Origin: Variovorax sp. 770b2
Lineage (GTDB): Bacteria > Pseudomonadota > Gammaproteobacteria > Burkholderiales > Burkholderiaceae_C
Reading direction: 5' to 3'
Length of the DNA stretch: 64,000 bases
NCBI RefSeq assembly: GCF_900115685.1
Contig: NZ_FOXJ01000002.1
Span: 62,001 to 126,000 of the forward strand
Under the pieces are notes generated by a model, which was not told the origin of the DNA, made no database searches, and worked only from the letters and a program-made list of their open reading frames with translations. Shown here piece by piece: positions 17,088 to 25,283 of the stretch; the first letter of the stretch is position 1; every line of letters starts with the position of its first letter. A program made the translations under genes and the position numbers.

Positions 17088-17839
17088 GCAACACCACCGC
17101 CCTTCTTTCGGTCGAAGGCCTCACGCGCCGCTTCGGCGGCCTCACTGCCGTGAACGCCGTCACGCTCGACCTGCACGTCGGCGAAGTGCACGCGGTGATC
17201 GGCACCAACGGCGCGGGCAAGTCCACGCTCATCAACATGCTCTCGGGCGAGATCGAGGCCTCCGAAGGCCGCATCGCACTCGACGGCATCGACATCACGC
17301 GGCGTGCGCAATCCAGGCGCGCGCGCGACGGCGTGGGCCGCAGCTACCAGCGCACGACGATCTTTCCGGAGTTCAGCGTGCACGAGAACTGCCGGCTCGC
17401 GGCGCAGGCCGCCACCGCGCGCCCGTGGGCGATCTGGCAGGCGTCGCAGCGCTGCGCGGCCAGCAACGCGGCGGCCGATGCGGCACTCCAAGCCGCGGGC
17501 TTGTCGAACGAAGCCTTGCGCATCGCCGGCACCATGAGCCACGGCGCGCAGCGCCAGCTCGAAGTGGCGATGTGCCTGGCCACGCAGCCGCGCGTATTGC
17601 TGCTCGACGAGCCGCTCGCCGGCATGGGCGCCGAGGAAACCGACCGCATGCTCACGCTGCTCGCGCGGCTGAAGGCCACGCACGCGATCCTGCTGGTGGA
17701 GCACGACATGGACGCGGTCTTCCGCATCGCCGACCGCATCACGGTGATGGTGAACGGCACGGTCATCGCCACCGGCGACCCCACCTCGATCCGCGAGAAC
17801 CCCGAAGTGCGCACCGCGTATCTCGGAGAGGACCACTGA
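17084..17839 (+). CDS. ABC transporter ATP-binding protein (LivG-like)
   Basis: A 251-residue ATPase of the LivG type. Walker A is GTNGAGKST (about residues 41-49). The ABC signature region reads SHGAQRQLEVAM, a family variant in place of LSGGQ. Walker B is LLLDEPLAGMG and the switch His lies in LLVEHDMD. GTG is the start codon, overlapping the upstream permease stop. It pairs with the LivF-like ATPase that begins one base after its stop codon. Confidence 0.94.
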   Translation: MSNTTALLSVEGLTRRFGGLTAVNAVTLDLHVGEVHAVIGTNGAGKSTLINMLSGEIEASEGRIALDGIDITRRAQSRRARDGVGRSYQRTTIFPEFSVHENCRLAAQAATARPWAIWQASQRCAASNAAADAALQAAGLSNEALRIAGTMSHGAQRQLEVAMCLATQPRVLLLDEPLAGMGAEETDRMLTLLARLKATHAILLVEHDMDAVFRIADRITVMVNGTVIATGDPTSIRENPEVRTAYLGEDH

Positions 17840-17840
17840 C

Positions 17841-18542
17841 ATGCTCATCGTCCGCGACCTCAACACCTACTACGGCAACAGCCACATCCTGCGCGGCGTG
17901 CATGCCGGCATTCCGACGGCCACCTCGGTCGGCCTGCTCGGGCGCAACGGCATGGGCAAGACCACGCTGATCCGCAGCATGATGGGCTACGTGCGTCCGG
18001 CCTCCGGCGAAGTGCAGGTCGACGGCCGCACCGTCACCGGTTGGCCGCCGGAAAAAATGGCGCGCCTTGGCATCGGCTACGTGCCCGAGGGCCGCGGCAT
18101 CTTCCCGAACCTCTCGGTGCGCGAGAACCTGGTGATGAGCGAGCGCGCGGGCATCGACGGCCGCCGCGCCTGGACCTTCGAGCGCGTGATGGCCACCTTT
18201 CCGCGGCTGTCCGAGCGGCTCTCGCACGGCGGGCAGCAGCTCTCGGGCGGCGAGCAGCAGATGCTCTCCATTGGCCGCGCGCTGATGACCAACCCGCGCC
18301 TGCTCATCCTGGACGAAGCCACCGAAGGCCTCGCGCCACTGATCGTGGCCGAGATCTGGCGCGTGATCGGCGAGATCCGCAGCACCGGCATCGCCACGCT
18401 GATCGTGGACCGCGACTACCGCAAGGTGCTCGCGCACACCGACCTTGCGGTGGTGATGGAGAAGGGGCAGATCGTGCGGCATGGGGCATCGGCGGATCTG
18501 CTGGCGGAGCCGCAGGCGCTCGAGGAGCTGCTGGGCGTGTAG
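17841..18542 (+). CDS. ABC transporter ATP-binding protein (LivF-like)
   Basis: A 233-residue LivF-type ATPase. It has Walker A GRNGMGKTT (about residues 34-42), GYVPEGRGIFPNLSVRENL, the signature LSGGEQQML and Walker B LLILDEATEGLAP. The usual switch motif LVEQ is replaced by LIVDRDYR: an Asp-Arg pair stands where Glu-Gln or Glu-His is expected after the last strand of the ATPase core. The gene closes the transporter set. The AraC gene starts 14 bases downstream. Confidence 0.92.
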   Translation: MLIVRDLNTYYGNSHILRGVHAGIPTATSVGLLGRNGMGKTTLIRSMMGYVRPASGEVQVDGRTVTGWPPEKMARLGIGYVPEGRGIFPNLSVRENLVMSERAGIDGRRAWTFERVMATFPRLSERLSHGGQQLSGGEQQMLSIGRALMTNPRLLILDEATEGLAPLIVAEIWRVIGEIRSTGIATLIVDRDYRKVLAHTDLAVVMEKGQIVRHGASADLLAEPQALEELLGV

Positions 18543-18556
18543 ACCTGCGGGAAGGC

Positions 18557-19441
18557 ATGGCGGTGACACGCGAAATCAGCCTCCTCGATCCCTCGGGCAA
18601 GCCCGTGCGCATCGACGCCAAGATGCTGATGAACGCGGCCGCCACGCCGTGGCAGGGCTTTGCGCTGGAGGTACGCGCCATGCATGGCGACGGCGAGAAC
18701 CCGGCCTGCTACAACCCCCACCCGCTGCTCGCCTTCTGCATGCGCGGGCACGTGAAGTCGGCCATGACCACGGGGCGTCGCACCAGCCACGTCGAGATCC
18801 GGCCCGGTGGCCTGTGCATCTTCGAGCAAGGCTACGAAGTCGACCGCGTGACGTGGTCCGGCCAGGTCGAGGAAATGATCGCGCTGGAAATCCGCCCCGA
18901 GACCCTGCGCAGCCTGATGCCCGAGGGCAACGGCGAACTGCATCTGCAGACGCATCTCTCGACCACCGACGCCACCCTGTCATCGCTCGCCATCGCGATG
19001 CGCGACGAGGTGGAGCGTGGCTGCACCTCGGGCCGCGTGCACGCGCAAGGTCTGTCGATGGCGCTGGTGAGCTATCTGCAGAGCCGCTATGGCAGCGCGG
19101 GCAACGCGAAGCGGCCGCCGGGGCGCCTCTCGCAGGCAGATCTGCGCAAGGTGTACGACTGGGTGATGCAGCACCTGGGCGAAGACTTCGGCATCGACGA
19201 ACTCGCGGCCGAGCTGCACATGAGTGCCGTGCACTTCACGCGCCTCTTCAGGGCCAGCACGGGCTCGACGCCGTACCGTTACGTGATGGAGCAGCGAGTG
19301 CGGCACGCACTGTCGCTGCTGGAGGGGCGACTGTCGCTTGCCGAGATCGCACACGATGTCGGATTTTCGAGCCAGGCGCACTTCACGCAGGTGTTCAAGC
19401 AACTGGTGGGCACCACGCCCGCGCGCGCACGACTCGGGTAA
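18557..19441 (+). CDS. AraC family transcriptional regulator
   Basis: A 294-residue regulator. The N-terminal 150 residues form a cupin-like ligand-binding region of the AraC-binding-like type. Two helix-turn-helix units follow at about residues 205-292, with FGIDELAAELHMSAVHFTRLFRAS and LSLAEIAHDVGFSSQAHFTQVFK. GGAAGG lies just before the ATG. It follows the liv genes after 14 bases and is probably their last operon member. A second, effector-dependent layer of control over the benzoate transporter is inferred, although BoxR is already present. It could also act on the downstream esterase gene. Confidence 0.88.
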   Translation: MAVTREISLLDPSGKPVRIDAKMLMNAAATPWQGFALEVRAMHGDGENPACYNPHPLLAFCMRGHVKSAMTTGRRTSHVEIRPGGLCIFEQGYEVDRVTWSGQVEEMIALEIRPETLRSLMPEGNGELHLQTHLSTTDATLSSLAIAMRDEVERGCTSGRVHAQGLSMALVSYLQSRYGSAGNAKRPPGRLSQADLRKVYDWVMQHLGEDFGIDELAAELHMSAVHFTRLFRASTGSTPYRYVMEQRVRHALSLLEGRLSLAEIAHDVGFSSQAHFTQVFKQLVGTTPARARLG

Positions 19442-19546
19442 GTCCCTGTGCAGGGTGAAGGGATCCTGCAAGCGGTGATCGCTTGTCGATAGACCATCCG
19501 ACAGGGCGAAGGCAAATTCGATGTCCACACAACAGGAGACAAGAAG

Positions 19547-21451
19547 ATGCCACTCGCGCCCCATCGCCCCCAACCATCGCGCAGCAGATCCAAGACGCTG
19601 GCGGCCCTGTGCATGAGCCTGTCCGCCGCCGCAGCGCTCACGGCGTGCGGCGGCAGCGATTCCCCGGGGACCGTGCTGCCCTTCATCCCCACATCGCCAC
19701 CGCCCGCCGGTCCGGCTGCTCCCGCGGCACTGGCCTGCGACGAAAGCCTGAAGACCGCGTTCAAGCCCGATGCGAACACCACTGTCACCGTAGTGAAGCA
19801 GTTCAAGCAAGGCGATGACCTGAACCTCGACGGCAAGGCCTCGGGCACCGTGGCGGCCAGCGACGTGTGCATGGTCAAGCTCAGCGTCGGACCGGGCCAT
19901 GCGGGACCCGCCGACGCGCCATCGACCTCGCCGGGAATCGGCATCGAGGTCTGGCTGCCGACGATGGCCAAGTGGAACAACCGCGTGCGCGTGCTTGGCG
20001 GCGGCGGCTTCGTGGGCGATGCGGGCATTGGCGCCAAGACGCAGATCGGCGGCGCCGGCGCGGCCGCCATTGCCGCGAGCGAAGGCTCGGTGAGCGCTGT
20101 GACCGATGCGGGCCATGCCTCGAAGCTGCCTGCTGCCTCGGTGGACGGCTCGTTCGCGATGAACCCCGACGGCACCATCAACACCACGCTGTGGACCGAC
20201 TTCGCGAGCCGCGGCATCCACGAGATGGCCGTCAAGGCCAAGGCGCTCGCGGCCGGCTTCTATCAGCGCGACGCGAAGTACGCGTACTGGGACGGCTGTT
20301 CCACCGGCGGCCGCCAGGGCCACATGCAGGCGCAGGTGAGTCCCGACGATTTCGACGGCATCCTGGCCGGCAACAGCGCGATCAACTGGACCACCTTCAT
20401 CACCTCCGAGCTGTATCCGCAGGTCGTGATGCAGCGCGATCTCGGCGGCACGCCGCTCACGCCCGACCAGATGACACTGGTGTCGTCCGCCGCGGTGAGC
20501 GCCTGCGACAGCACGCTGACCGGCCAGCACGATGGCTTCATCAGCGACCCGGCCGCCTGCAAATACGACCCGGCACAGGACAAGGCCGTGCTGTGCACGG
20601 GCAGCGGCGGCACCAATGCCACCGCGGCCTGCCTGAGCACGGTGCAGGCACAGGCGGTCAACAAGATCTGGTACGGCCAGACGCGAGACGGCAGCGCGCC
20701 CGCACCCGCAAGCGACATTGGCTACGGCGCCACGCTGGCCTCGGGCCAGCTCTGGTATGGCCTCACGCGCGGCACCTCGCTCAACAGCCCGGGCGCACCA
20801 GGGCTCTCGCTGGCGGACTCCACGGGCAGCGTGCCCAATCCGTTTCCGATCGCGGCGCACCAAGTCGCGCTAAACCTGCAGGACCCGACGATCGCGACGC
20901 CCGATTTCGTCAATGCGACAGGCAACGGCGCGAACAACTGGAAGGGGCTGTCGTACGCACAGTTGGCCAACGCCAGCGATCGCGGCAAGGCGCTGCAAGC
21001 CGCCTTCGCGAACATCAACGCCGACAACCCCGAGCTGGGCAAATTCCGCGACCGTGGCGCCAAGCTGCTGGCCTATCACGGTCTGGCCGACCAGTTGATC
21101 GCGAACTCGGGCACGGCGAACTACTACGAGCGCGCGGCCAAGGCGATGGGCGGCATCGACGCAATGCAGAAGTTCTACCGCTATGTCGAGATCCCGGCCA
21201 TGGGGCATTGCGCGGGCGTGGGCTCCGTGAACGGCCTTGCGGGCGTGAGTCCTGCGGCCAACCCGCCGCTGCCGGCGCAGAACCAGTTGTTCGCGGCACT
21301 GACCGACTGGGTCGAGAAAGGCGTGGCGCCCGACAACCTCGTGCTGCAGAACGCGGACAAGTCGCTGGCGCGACCGCTGTGCACCTACCCGAAGAAGATT
21401 GCGTATGTCGGCGGTGATGCGAAGGCAGCGGCCAGCTTCGCCTGCCGCTGA
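19547..21451 (+). CDS. tannase/feruloyl esterase family lipoprotein
   Basis: A 634-residue tannase-family esterase. The N-terminus has a hydrophobic stretch and a lipobox LTAC (Cys34), so it should be lipid-anchored and face the periplasm or outer membrane. The nucleophile motif GCSTGGRQG places Ser252 next to Cys251, the Cys-Ser arrangement characteristic of the family. Further family features are the YHGLADQLI acid region and the MGHCAGVG catalytic His. Such enzymes cut gallate, ferulate or similar aromatic esters. The location just after the benzoate module suggests it releases aromatic acids for uptake. AGGAGACAAGAAG precedes the ATG. The gene ends 3 bases from the convergent LysR gene. 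Confidence 0.9.
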   Translation: MPLAPHRPQPSRSRSKTLAALCMSLSAAAALTACGGSDSPGTVLPFIPTSPPPAGPAAPAALACDESLKTAFKPDANTTVTVVKQFKQGDDLNLDGKASGTVAASDVCMVKLSVGPGHAGPADAPSTSPGIGIEVWLPTMAKWNNRVRVLGGGGFVGDAGIGAKTQIGGAGAAAIAASEGSVSAVTDAGHASKLPAASVDGSFAMNPDGTINTTLWTDFASRGIHEMAVKAKALAAGFYQRDAKYAYWDGCSTGGRQGHMQAQVSPDDFDGILAGNSAINWTTFITSELYPQVVMQRDLGGTPLTPDQMTLVSSAAVSACDSTLTGQHDGFISDPAACKYDPAQDKAVLCTGSGGTNATAACLSTVQAQAVNKIWYGQTRDGSAPAPASDIGYGATLASGQLWYGLTRGTSLNSPGAPGLSLADSTGSVPNPFPIAAHQVALNLQDPTIATPDFVNATGNGANNWKGLSYAQLANASDRGKALQAAFANINADNPELGKFRDRGAKLLAYHGLADQLIANSGTANYYERAAKAMGGIDAMQKFYRYVEIPAMGHCAGVGSVNGLAGVSPAANPPLPAQNQLFAALTDWVEKGVAPDNLVLQNADKSLARPLCTYPKKIAYVGGDAKAAASFACR

Positions 21452-21454
21452 GCT

Positions 21455-22366
21455 TCAGCCGATCCGCTGCGCCATCAGGAAGTCGATGAACACCCGCATG
21501 CGCAGCGGCACATGCCGCCCGTCCGGATACAGCAGCGTGTACGGCCGCGAGCGGCCCGCGAACGGCTTGAGCACTTCGACGAGCGAGCCGTCGGCAAGTT
21601 CTTTCTCCACCACGAAGCGGTAGGTCTGGAACAGCCCGGCGTCGCTCTTGGCGAGCGTGACGCCGCCCAGCACGTCGTCCGAGCAGCTGTAGGCGCTGTC
21701 CGCGAAGAGCTCGCGGTCCTTGCCGTTTTCCTTGAAGAGCCACGAGATGCGGCGCCCGCTGCTGGGCAGTTCGAACTGGATGCACTCGTGCGCGGCCAGG
21801 TCGTCCAGCGTGCGGGGCGTGCCGGCCTTCCTGAGGTACCTGCGCGTTGCGACCACCACCAGCGCCGCATCCTCCAGGTGCCGCGCGATCAGCGTGGAGT
21901 CGGGCTGGGCGCGCACGCGCACGGCCATGTCGTAGCCCTCTTCCACGAAATCGATGTTGCGGTTGCTCAGGTGCACATGCAGCCGGATGTCGGGAAAGCG
22001 TTCGCGAAACGCGGGCAGCATCGGCAGGATGCGGTGGTGGCCGTAGGTGGTCGGCACGCTGATGCGCAGCGTGCCCGAGGGCTGCGCCTGCTGGCCCATC
22101 ACCTCGCGCTCGGCCTCTGCGAGTTGCGCGAGCGCCTGGCGGCATTGCGCGAAGTAGGCGCGGCCGGCATCGGTGAGCCGCACGCTGCGCGTGGTGCGCA
22201 CGAACAGGCGAAGCCCCAGGCGTTTTTCCAGCCGCGAGATCGAACGGCTCACGGCCGCCGGCGTCACCCCCGCAGCGAGCGCTGCCGAGGTGAAGCCGCC
22301 CGTCTCCGCCGCAAGGCAGAAGAGTTCGATGCTGCCCAGGAGGATGTCGCCGAACTGCCGCTGCAT
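21455..22366 (-). CDS. LysR family transcriptional regulator
   Basis: A 303-residue LysR regulator. The helix-turn-helix is at residues 17-60 (SAALAAGVTPAAVSRSISRLEKRLGLRLF) and a substrate-binding domain follows, with LRISVPTTYGHHRILPMLPAF at the junction. It belongs to the common subgroup related to CrgA. It is divergent from the SDR gene, with 106 bases between the starts, and is the likely regulator of the SDR-tautomerase pair. Confidence 0.92.
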   Translation of the reverse strand: MQRQFGDILLGSIELFCLAAETGGFTSAALAAGVTPAAVSRSISRLEKRLGLRLFVRTTRSVRLTDAGRAYFAQCRQALAQLAEAEREVMGQQAQPSGTLRISVPTTYGHHRILPMLPAFRERFPDIRLHVHLSNRNIDFVEEGYDMAVRVRAQPDSTLIARHLEDAALVVVATRRYLRKAGTPRTLDDLAAHECIQFELPSSGRRISWLFKENGKDRELFADSAYSCSDDVLGGVTLAKSDAGLFQTYRFVVEKELADGSLVEVLKPFAGRSRPYTLLYPDGRHVPLRMRVFIDFLMAQRIG

Positions 22367-22472
22367 GGATTGATTACCTCGCGTATCAAGTGAAGTGCGA
22401 GTCTAGTGATTTATCTATGGCTGCGTCATCAATACAGTTCTCCTCACGTCATCAACTTCTGGAGAACCCGAC
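22367..22472. promoter_or_regulatory. divergent LysR/SDR intergenic region
   Basis: The gap of 106 bases between the two starts is AT-richer than its surroundings, notably ATTTATCTATGG around 22411, as expected for a LysR-controlled divergent promoter. No single inverted repeat stands out clearly. AACTTCTGGAGAAC gives the SDR gene a ribosome-binding site. Confidence 0.45.
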
Positions 22473-23216
22473 ATGCAAGACAGCACTTCTTCCCCCACCG
22501 TCGTCATCACCGGCGCCTCGAGCGGCATCGGGCTGGGCCTTGCAGAGGCGTACCTCGAACGCGGCTTCAACGTGGTCGCCAATGCGCGCACCGACGAACG
22601 ACTCGCCGCCGCGGCAAAGCAACTGGGCAACCCCGCGCGCTTTCTCGGCGTCGCGGGCGACATCGGCAAGCGCGACACCGCAGCGCAACTCATCGCCCGC
22701 GCCGTGCAGCGCTTCGGCCAGGTCGACGTGCTCATCAACAACGCGGGCATCTTCAACGCCAAGCCTTTTGTCGACTACACCGAGGAAGAGCTGGACCAGC
22801 TGGTCGTCACGAACCTCAAGGGTTTCGTCTACGCCTCGCAGGCCGCCGCGAAGCACATGATCCCGCGCCGCAAGGGCCACATCGTGAACATCACCGCGGG
22901 CATTGCGCTGCAGCCGAACCTGAAGGTGCCGGCCTTGGTGCCGGTGCTGGTCAAGGGCGGCATCAACGCCGCGACGCGCGCGCTGGCGCTGGAGCTCTCG
23001 CCGCACAACATCCAGGTGAATGCGGTGGCGCCCGGCATCGTCGATACGCCGATGCACCCGTCCGAGAACCATGGCTTTCTGGGCGGCCTGGCGCCCGCCG
23101 GCCGCATCGCGACCGTGCGCGAGATTGCCGATGCGGTGCTCTACCTCACCAGCGCCGGGTTCACGTCGGGCGTGGTGCTGGCGGTGGACGGCGGCGCGAG
23201 CGCCGGCACCTGGTAA
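22473..23216 (+). CDS. SDR family oxidoreductase with atypical active site
   Basis: A 247-residue short-chain dehydrogenase. The cofactor motif TGASSGIG (residues 13-20) and the NNAG motif (89-92) are intact. The YxxxK catalytic pair is not: Lys161 is present but position 157 is Pro. The usual catalytic Ser region reads NITAGIAL, without Ser. It may therefore be a cofactor-binding or non-canonical enzyme. The C-terminal AVDGGASAG is typical of the family. It shares its promoter region with the LysR gene and is followed after 31 bases by a tautomerase gene. Confidence 0.88.
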   Translation: MQDSTSSPTVVITGASSGIGLGLAEAYLERGFNVVANARTDERLAAAAKQLGNPARFLGVAGDIGKRDTAAQLIARAVQRFGQVDVLINNAGIFNAKPFVDYTEEELDQLVVTNLKGFVYASQAAAKHMIPRRKGHIVNITAGIALQPNLKVPALVPVLVKGGINAATRALALELSPHNIQVNAVAPGIVDTPMHPSENHGFLGGLAPAGRIATVREIADAVLYLTSAGFTSGVVLAVDGGASAGTW

Positions 23217-23247
23217 CCGGCCCGTTCACACAGCCAAGGAGCACACC

Positions 23248-23472
23248 ATGCCTTTCGTCAACCTGAAGATCACCCGCGACGGCGTCACGCGCGAGCAGAA
23301 AACCCAGGTCATCGCGGAGTTCACGGAAGTCCTCGAGCGCGTGCTGAAGAAGCCGCCGGAGTGGACGCACATCGTGATCGAGGAGATCGATACCGATGAC
23401 TGGGGGTTCGGGGGCGTGACGACCACCGAGTACAGGAAGCGCCTCGCGAAGGACGCGAAGAAAGCGCAATGA
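23248..23472 (+). CDS. 4-oxalocrotonate tautomerase family protein
   Basis: A 74-residue protein starting Met-Pro, so processing would expose the catalytic Pro1 of the tautomerase superfamily. The sequence PFVNLKITRDGVTREQKTQ and the later THIVIEEIDTDDWGFGG match the small 4-OT-like subgroup that works as oligomers. Arg and Lys residues near position 9-17 could bind a carboxylate. The AAGGAG site and position immediately after the SDR suggest one operon. The substrate is unknown. Confidence 0.88.
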   Translation: MPFVNLKITRDGVTREQKTQVIAEFTEVLERVLKKPPEWTHIVIEEIDTDDWGFGGVTTTEYRKRLAKDAKKAQ

Positions 23473-23497
23473 ATGAAGACGGACGGGCGCGGCCGGC

Positions 23498-24205
23498 CTA
23501 TTCGATGAACCGCCGCAGCCCTTCCAGATCGATCACGGTGATCCCCCCGTACTCGATCCGCAGGAACCCCGCTTCCTTCAACCGATTCAGAGCCGCATTG
23601 CACCGCTGCCGCGAAACGCCCGACAGGTTCGCGATCTCCTCCTGCGAAGTCTGCAGATAGGGCTCGCTTCCCGGATGCAACCACGGGTGGAACAGCCCCG
23701 CCAGCGCGCGTGCCACCTGGCTGTCCGCATCGAGCAGCCGGTGCGCCGCGTAGCAGCCCATGAACCAGTGCAGGCGCTCGTTGATCTGCTGCAGCAGGAA
23801 ATGATCGAAGCCGCGCTGCGTGCGGTGCAGCCACTCGAAGGTCTCCAGGGGCAGCAGTGCCACGCGGCTCGGGCGCAGCGCGATGATGTCGGCCGATCGC
23901 GGCATCGCGCGAAGCAGCGTGCCTTCGCCGAACCAGCTGCCCACCGAGAGCCCGCCCAGGGTCACGGAGTGCCCGTCGCTCGAGGTGATCGACCACTTGA
24001 GCAGGCCTTCGAGGGTGCCGTACCAGTGCACCGGCGTATCGCCGCGCCGGCACAAGGCGGTGCCGGCCGCGATGTCCACTTCGCGCATCTCGTCCAGCAC
24101 ACGCTCGCGCGCCGGTTCGTCGAGCAGCGGAAACCAGGCCGAGCCGAGCAGCAACTGCGGGATCGTCAGCGATGCCGCCTTGATGGCCGGCTTCGGGGTG
24201 GGCAT
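23498..24205 (-). CDS. Crp/Fnr family transcriptional regulator
   Basis: A 235-residue protein with an N-terminal cyclic-nucleotide-binding-like barrel (about residues 30-130) and a C-terminal winged helix containing TSQEEIANLSGVSRQRCNAALNRLKEAGFL (about 186-215). The N-terminus lacks the Cys cluster of Fnr. The phosphate-binding-cassette region reads GEGTLLRAMPRSADI, close to a cAMP pocket. It is divergent from the BKACE operon, with 122 bases between, and is probably its regulator. Confidence 0.9.
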   Translation of the reverse strand: MPTPKPAIKAASLTIPQLLLGSAWFPLLDEPARERVLDEMREVDIAAGTALCRRGDTPVHWYGTLEGLLKWSITSSDGHSVTLGGLSVGSWFGEGTLLRAMPRSADIIALRPSRVALLPLETFEWLHRTQRGFDHFLLQQINERLHWFMGCYAAHRLLDADSQVARALAGLFHPWLHPGSEPYLQTSQEEIANLSGVSRQRCNAALNRLKEAGFLRIEYGGITVIDLEGLRRFIE

Positions 24206-24327
24206 GAAATGAAAGCTCCTGCGCAGACGGGCCGCGCCTCGTAAACCCTGACCTCAAATGTCATCGCAATGACTGCCCGGGCGGCGGCAGCCAAAAATAA
24301 TAGCGCGCTTCCCACAGGAGAAACCTC
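24206..24327. promoter_or_regulatory. divergent crp-like/BKACE promoter region with a dyad
   Basis: The gap holds GTCATCGCAATGAC (24260-24273), a perfect 5-bp inverted repeat with a 4-base centre, roughly the layout of a Crp/Fnr half-site pair. A Shine-Dalgarno sequence CAGGAG at about 24315 serves the BKACE gene. The dyad is a candidate for the adjacent regulator. Confidence 0.5.
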
Positions 24328-25248
24328 ATGTCGAAGCGCAAGGTGATTGTGACCATTGCACCCACGGGTGGCATGGCGCACAAATCGCAGAACCCCCACC
24401 CCCCCACCCAACCCGCCGAAATCGCCGCCGACGTGCTGCGCTGCTGGAATGCCGGCGCGAGCGTGGTGGCCATCCACGCACGCCGGCCCGACGACGGCGC
24501 CACCTGCGATGCCAACGTGTACCGCGACATCAACAGCCGCATCCGCGCGGGCGGCAGCGACATCGTCATCAACAACTCCACCGGCGGCGGCGTGCACGGC
24601 GACATGGTCAAGCCGCTCGCGGGCGACCGCTGGGAGATCGCGTGGGAAGAGCGCATCAAGGGCATGGACGCCGGTGCCGAGATGTGCACGCTGGACGCGA
24701 CCACGCTCAACCTGAGCTTCGAGGGCAAGCAGATCCTGATGGACACGCCCATCACCAAGGGCCGCGAACTGGCAGCCGGCATGAAGGCGCGCGGCATCAA
24801 GCCCGAGTGGGAGGTGTTCAGCCCCACGCACATCCTGCAGGACGTGACCACGCTGATCGGCGAGGACCACGACGAGGAGCCCTACTTCGTCAATCTCGTG
24901 ATGAACGTGCACCGCAACTTCCAGAACGCGATGCCGTACTCGCCGCGCTTTTTGCAGATGATGGTCGACACGCTGCCCAAGGGCAGCATCTTCTGCGTGA
25001 GCGGCATCGGCCCCTCGCAGCTGGAGGCCAACGTGGCGGCGCTGCTGCTGGGCGGCCATGCGCGCGTCGGGCTCGAAGACAACCTCTACTTCCGCCAGGG
25101 CGAACTGGCCACCAACGTGCAGCTCACCGAGCGCATCGTGCGGGTGATCCGCGAGCTGGACATGGAAGTGGCCACGCCGGCCGAGGCGCGGCAGATGATG
25201 GGACTGCCCCGCACCGGCACGCCGCGGCCCGAGTTCGCGCTCGGCTGA
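24328..25248 (+). CDS. BKACE family beta-keto acid cleavage enzyme (DUF849)
   Basis: A 306-residue TIM-barrel protein of the beta-keto acid cleavage enzyme family. Known members combine a beta-keto acid with acetyl-CoA to give acetoacetate and a shorter acyl-CoA. The start VTIAPTGG, the NNSTGGG strand and the C-terminal HARVGLEDNLYF, whose Glu normally binds Zn, are all present. The usual HxH metal motif reads AIH here: Ala48 takes the first position and His50 the second. It is the first gene of a four-gene operon with a binding protein, a carnitine-dehydrogenase-like enzyme and a ligase. 3-Dehydrocarnitine or another free beta-keto acid is a plausible substrate. Confidence 0.88.
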   Translation: MSKRKVIVTIAPTGGMAHKSQNPHPPTQPAEIAADVLRCWNAGASVVAIHARRPDDGATCDANVYRDINSRIRAGGSDIVINNSTGGGVHGDMVKPLAGDRWEIAWEERIKGMDAGAEMCTLDATTLNLSFEGKQILMDTPITKGRELAAGMKARGIKPEWEVFSPTHILQDVTTLIGEDHDEEPYFVNLVMNVHRNFQNAMPYSPRFLQMMVDTLPKGSIFCVSGIGPSQLEANVAALLLGGHARVGLEDNLYFRQGELATNVQLTERIVRVIRELDMEVATPAEARQMMGLPRTGTPRPEFALG

Positions 25249-25283
25249 TCGAACAAATACAACGGAAGACCGGAGACAAGACC

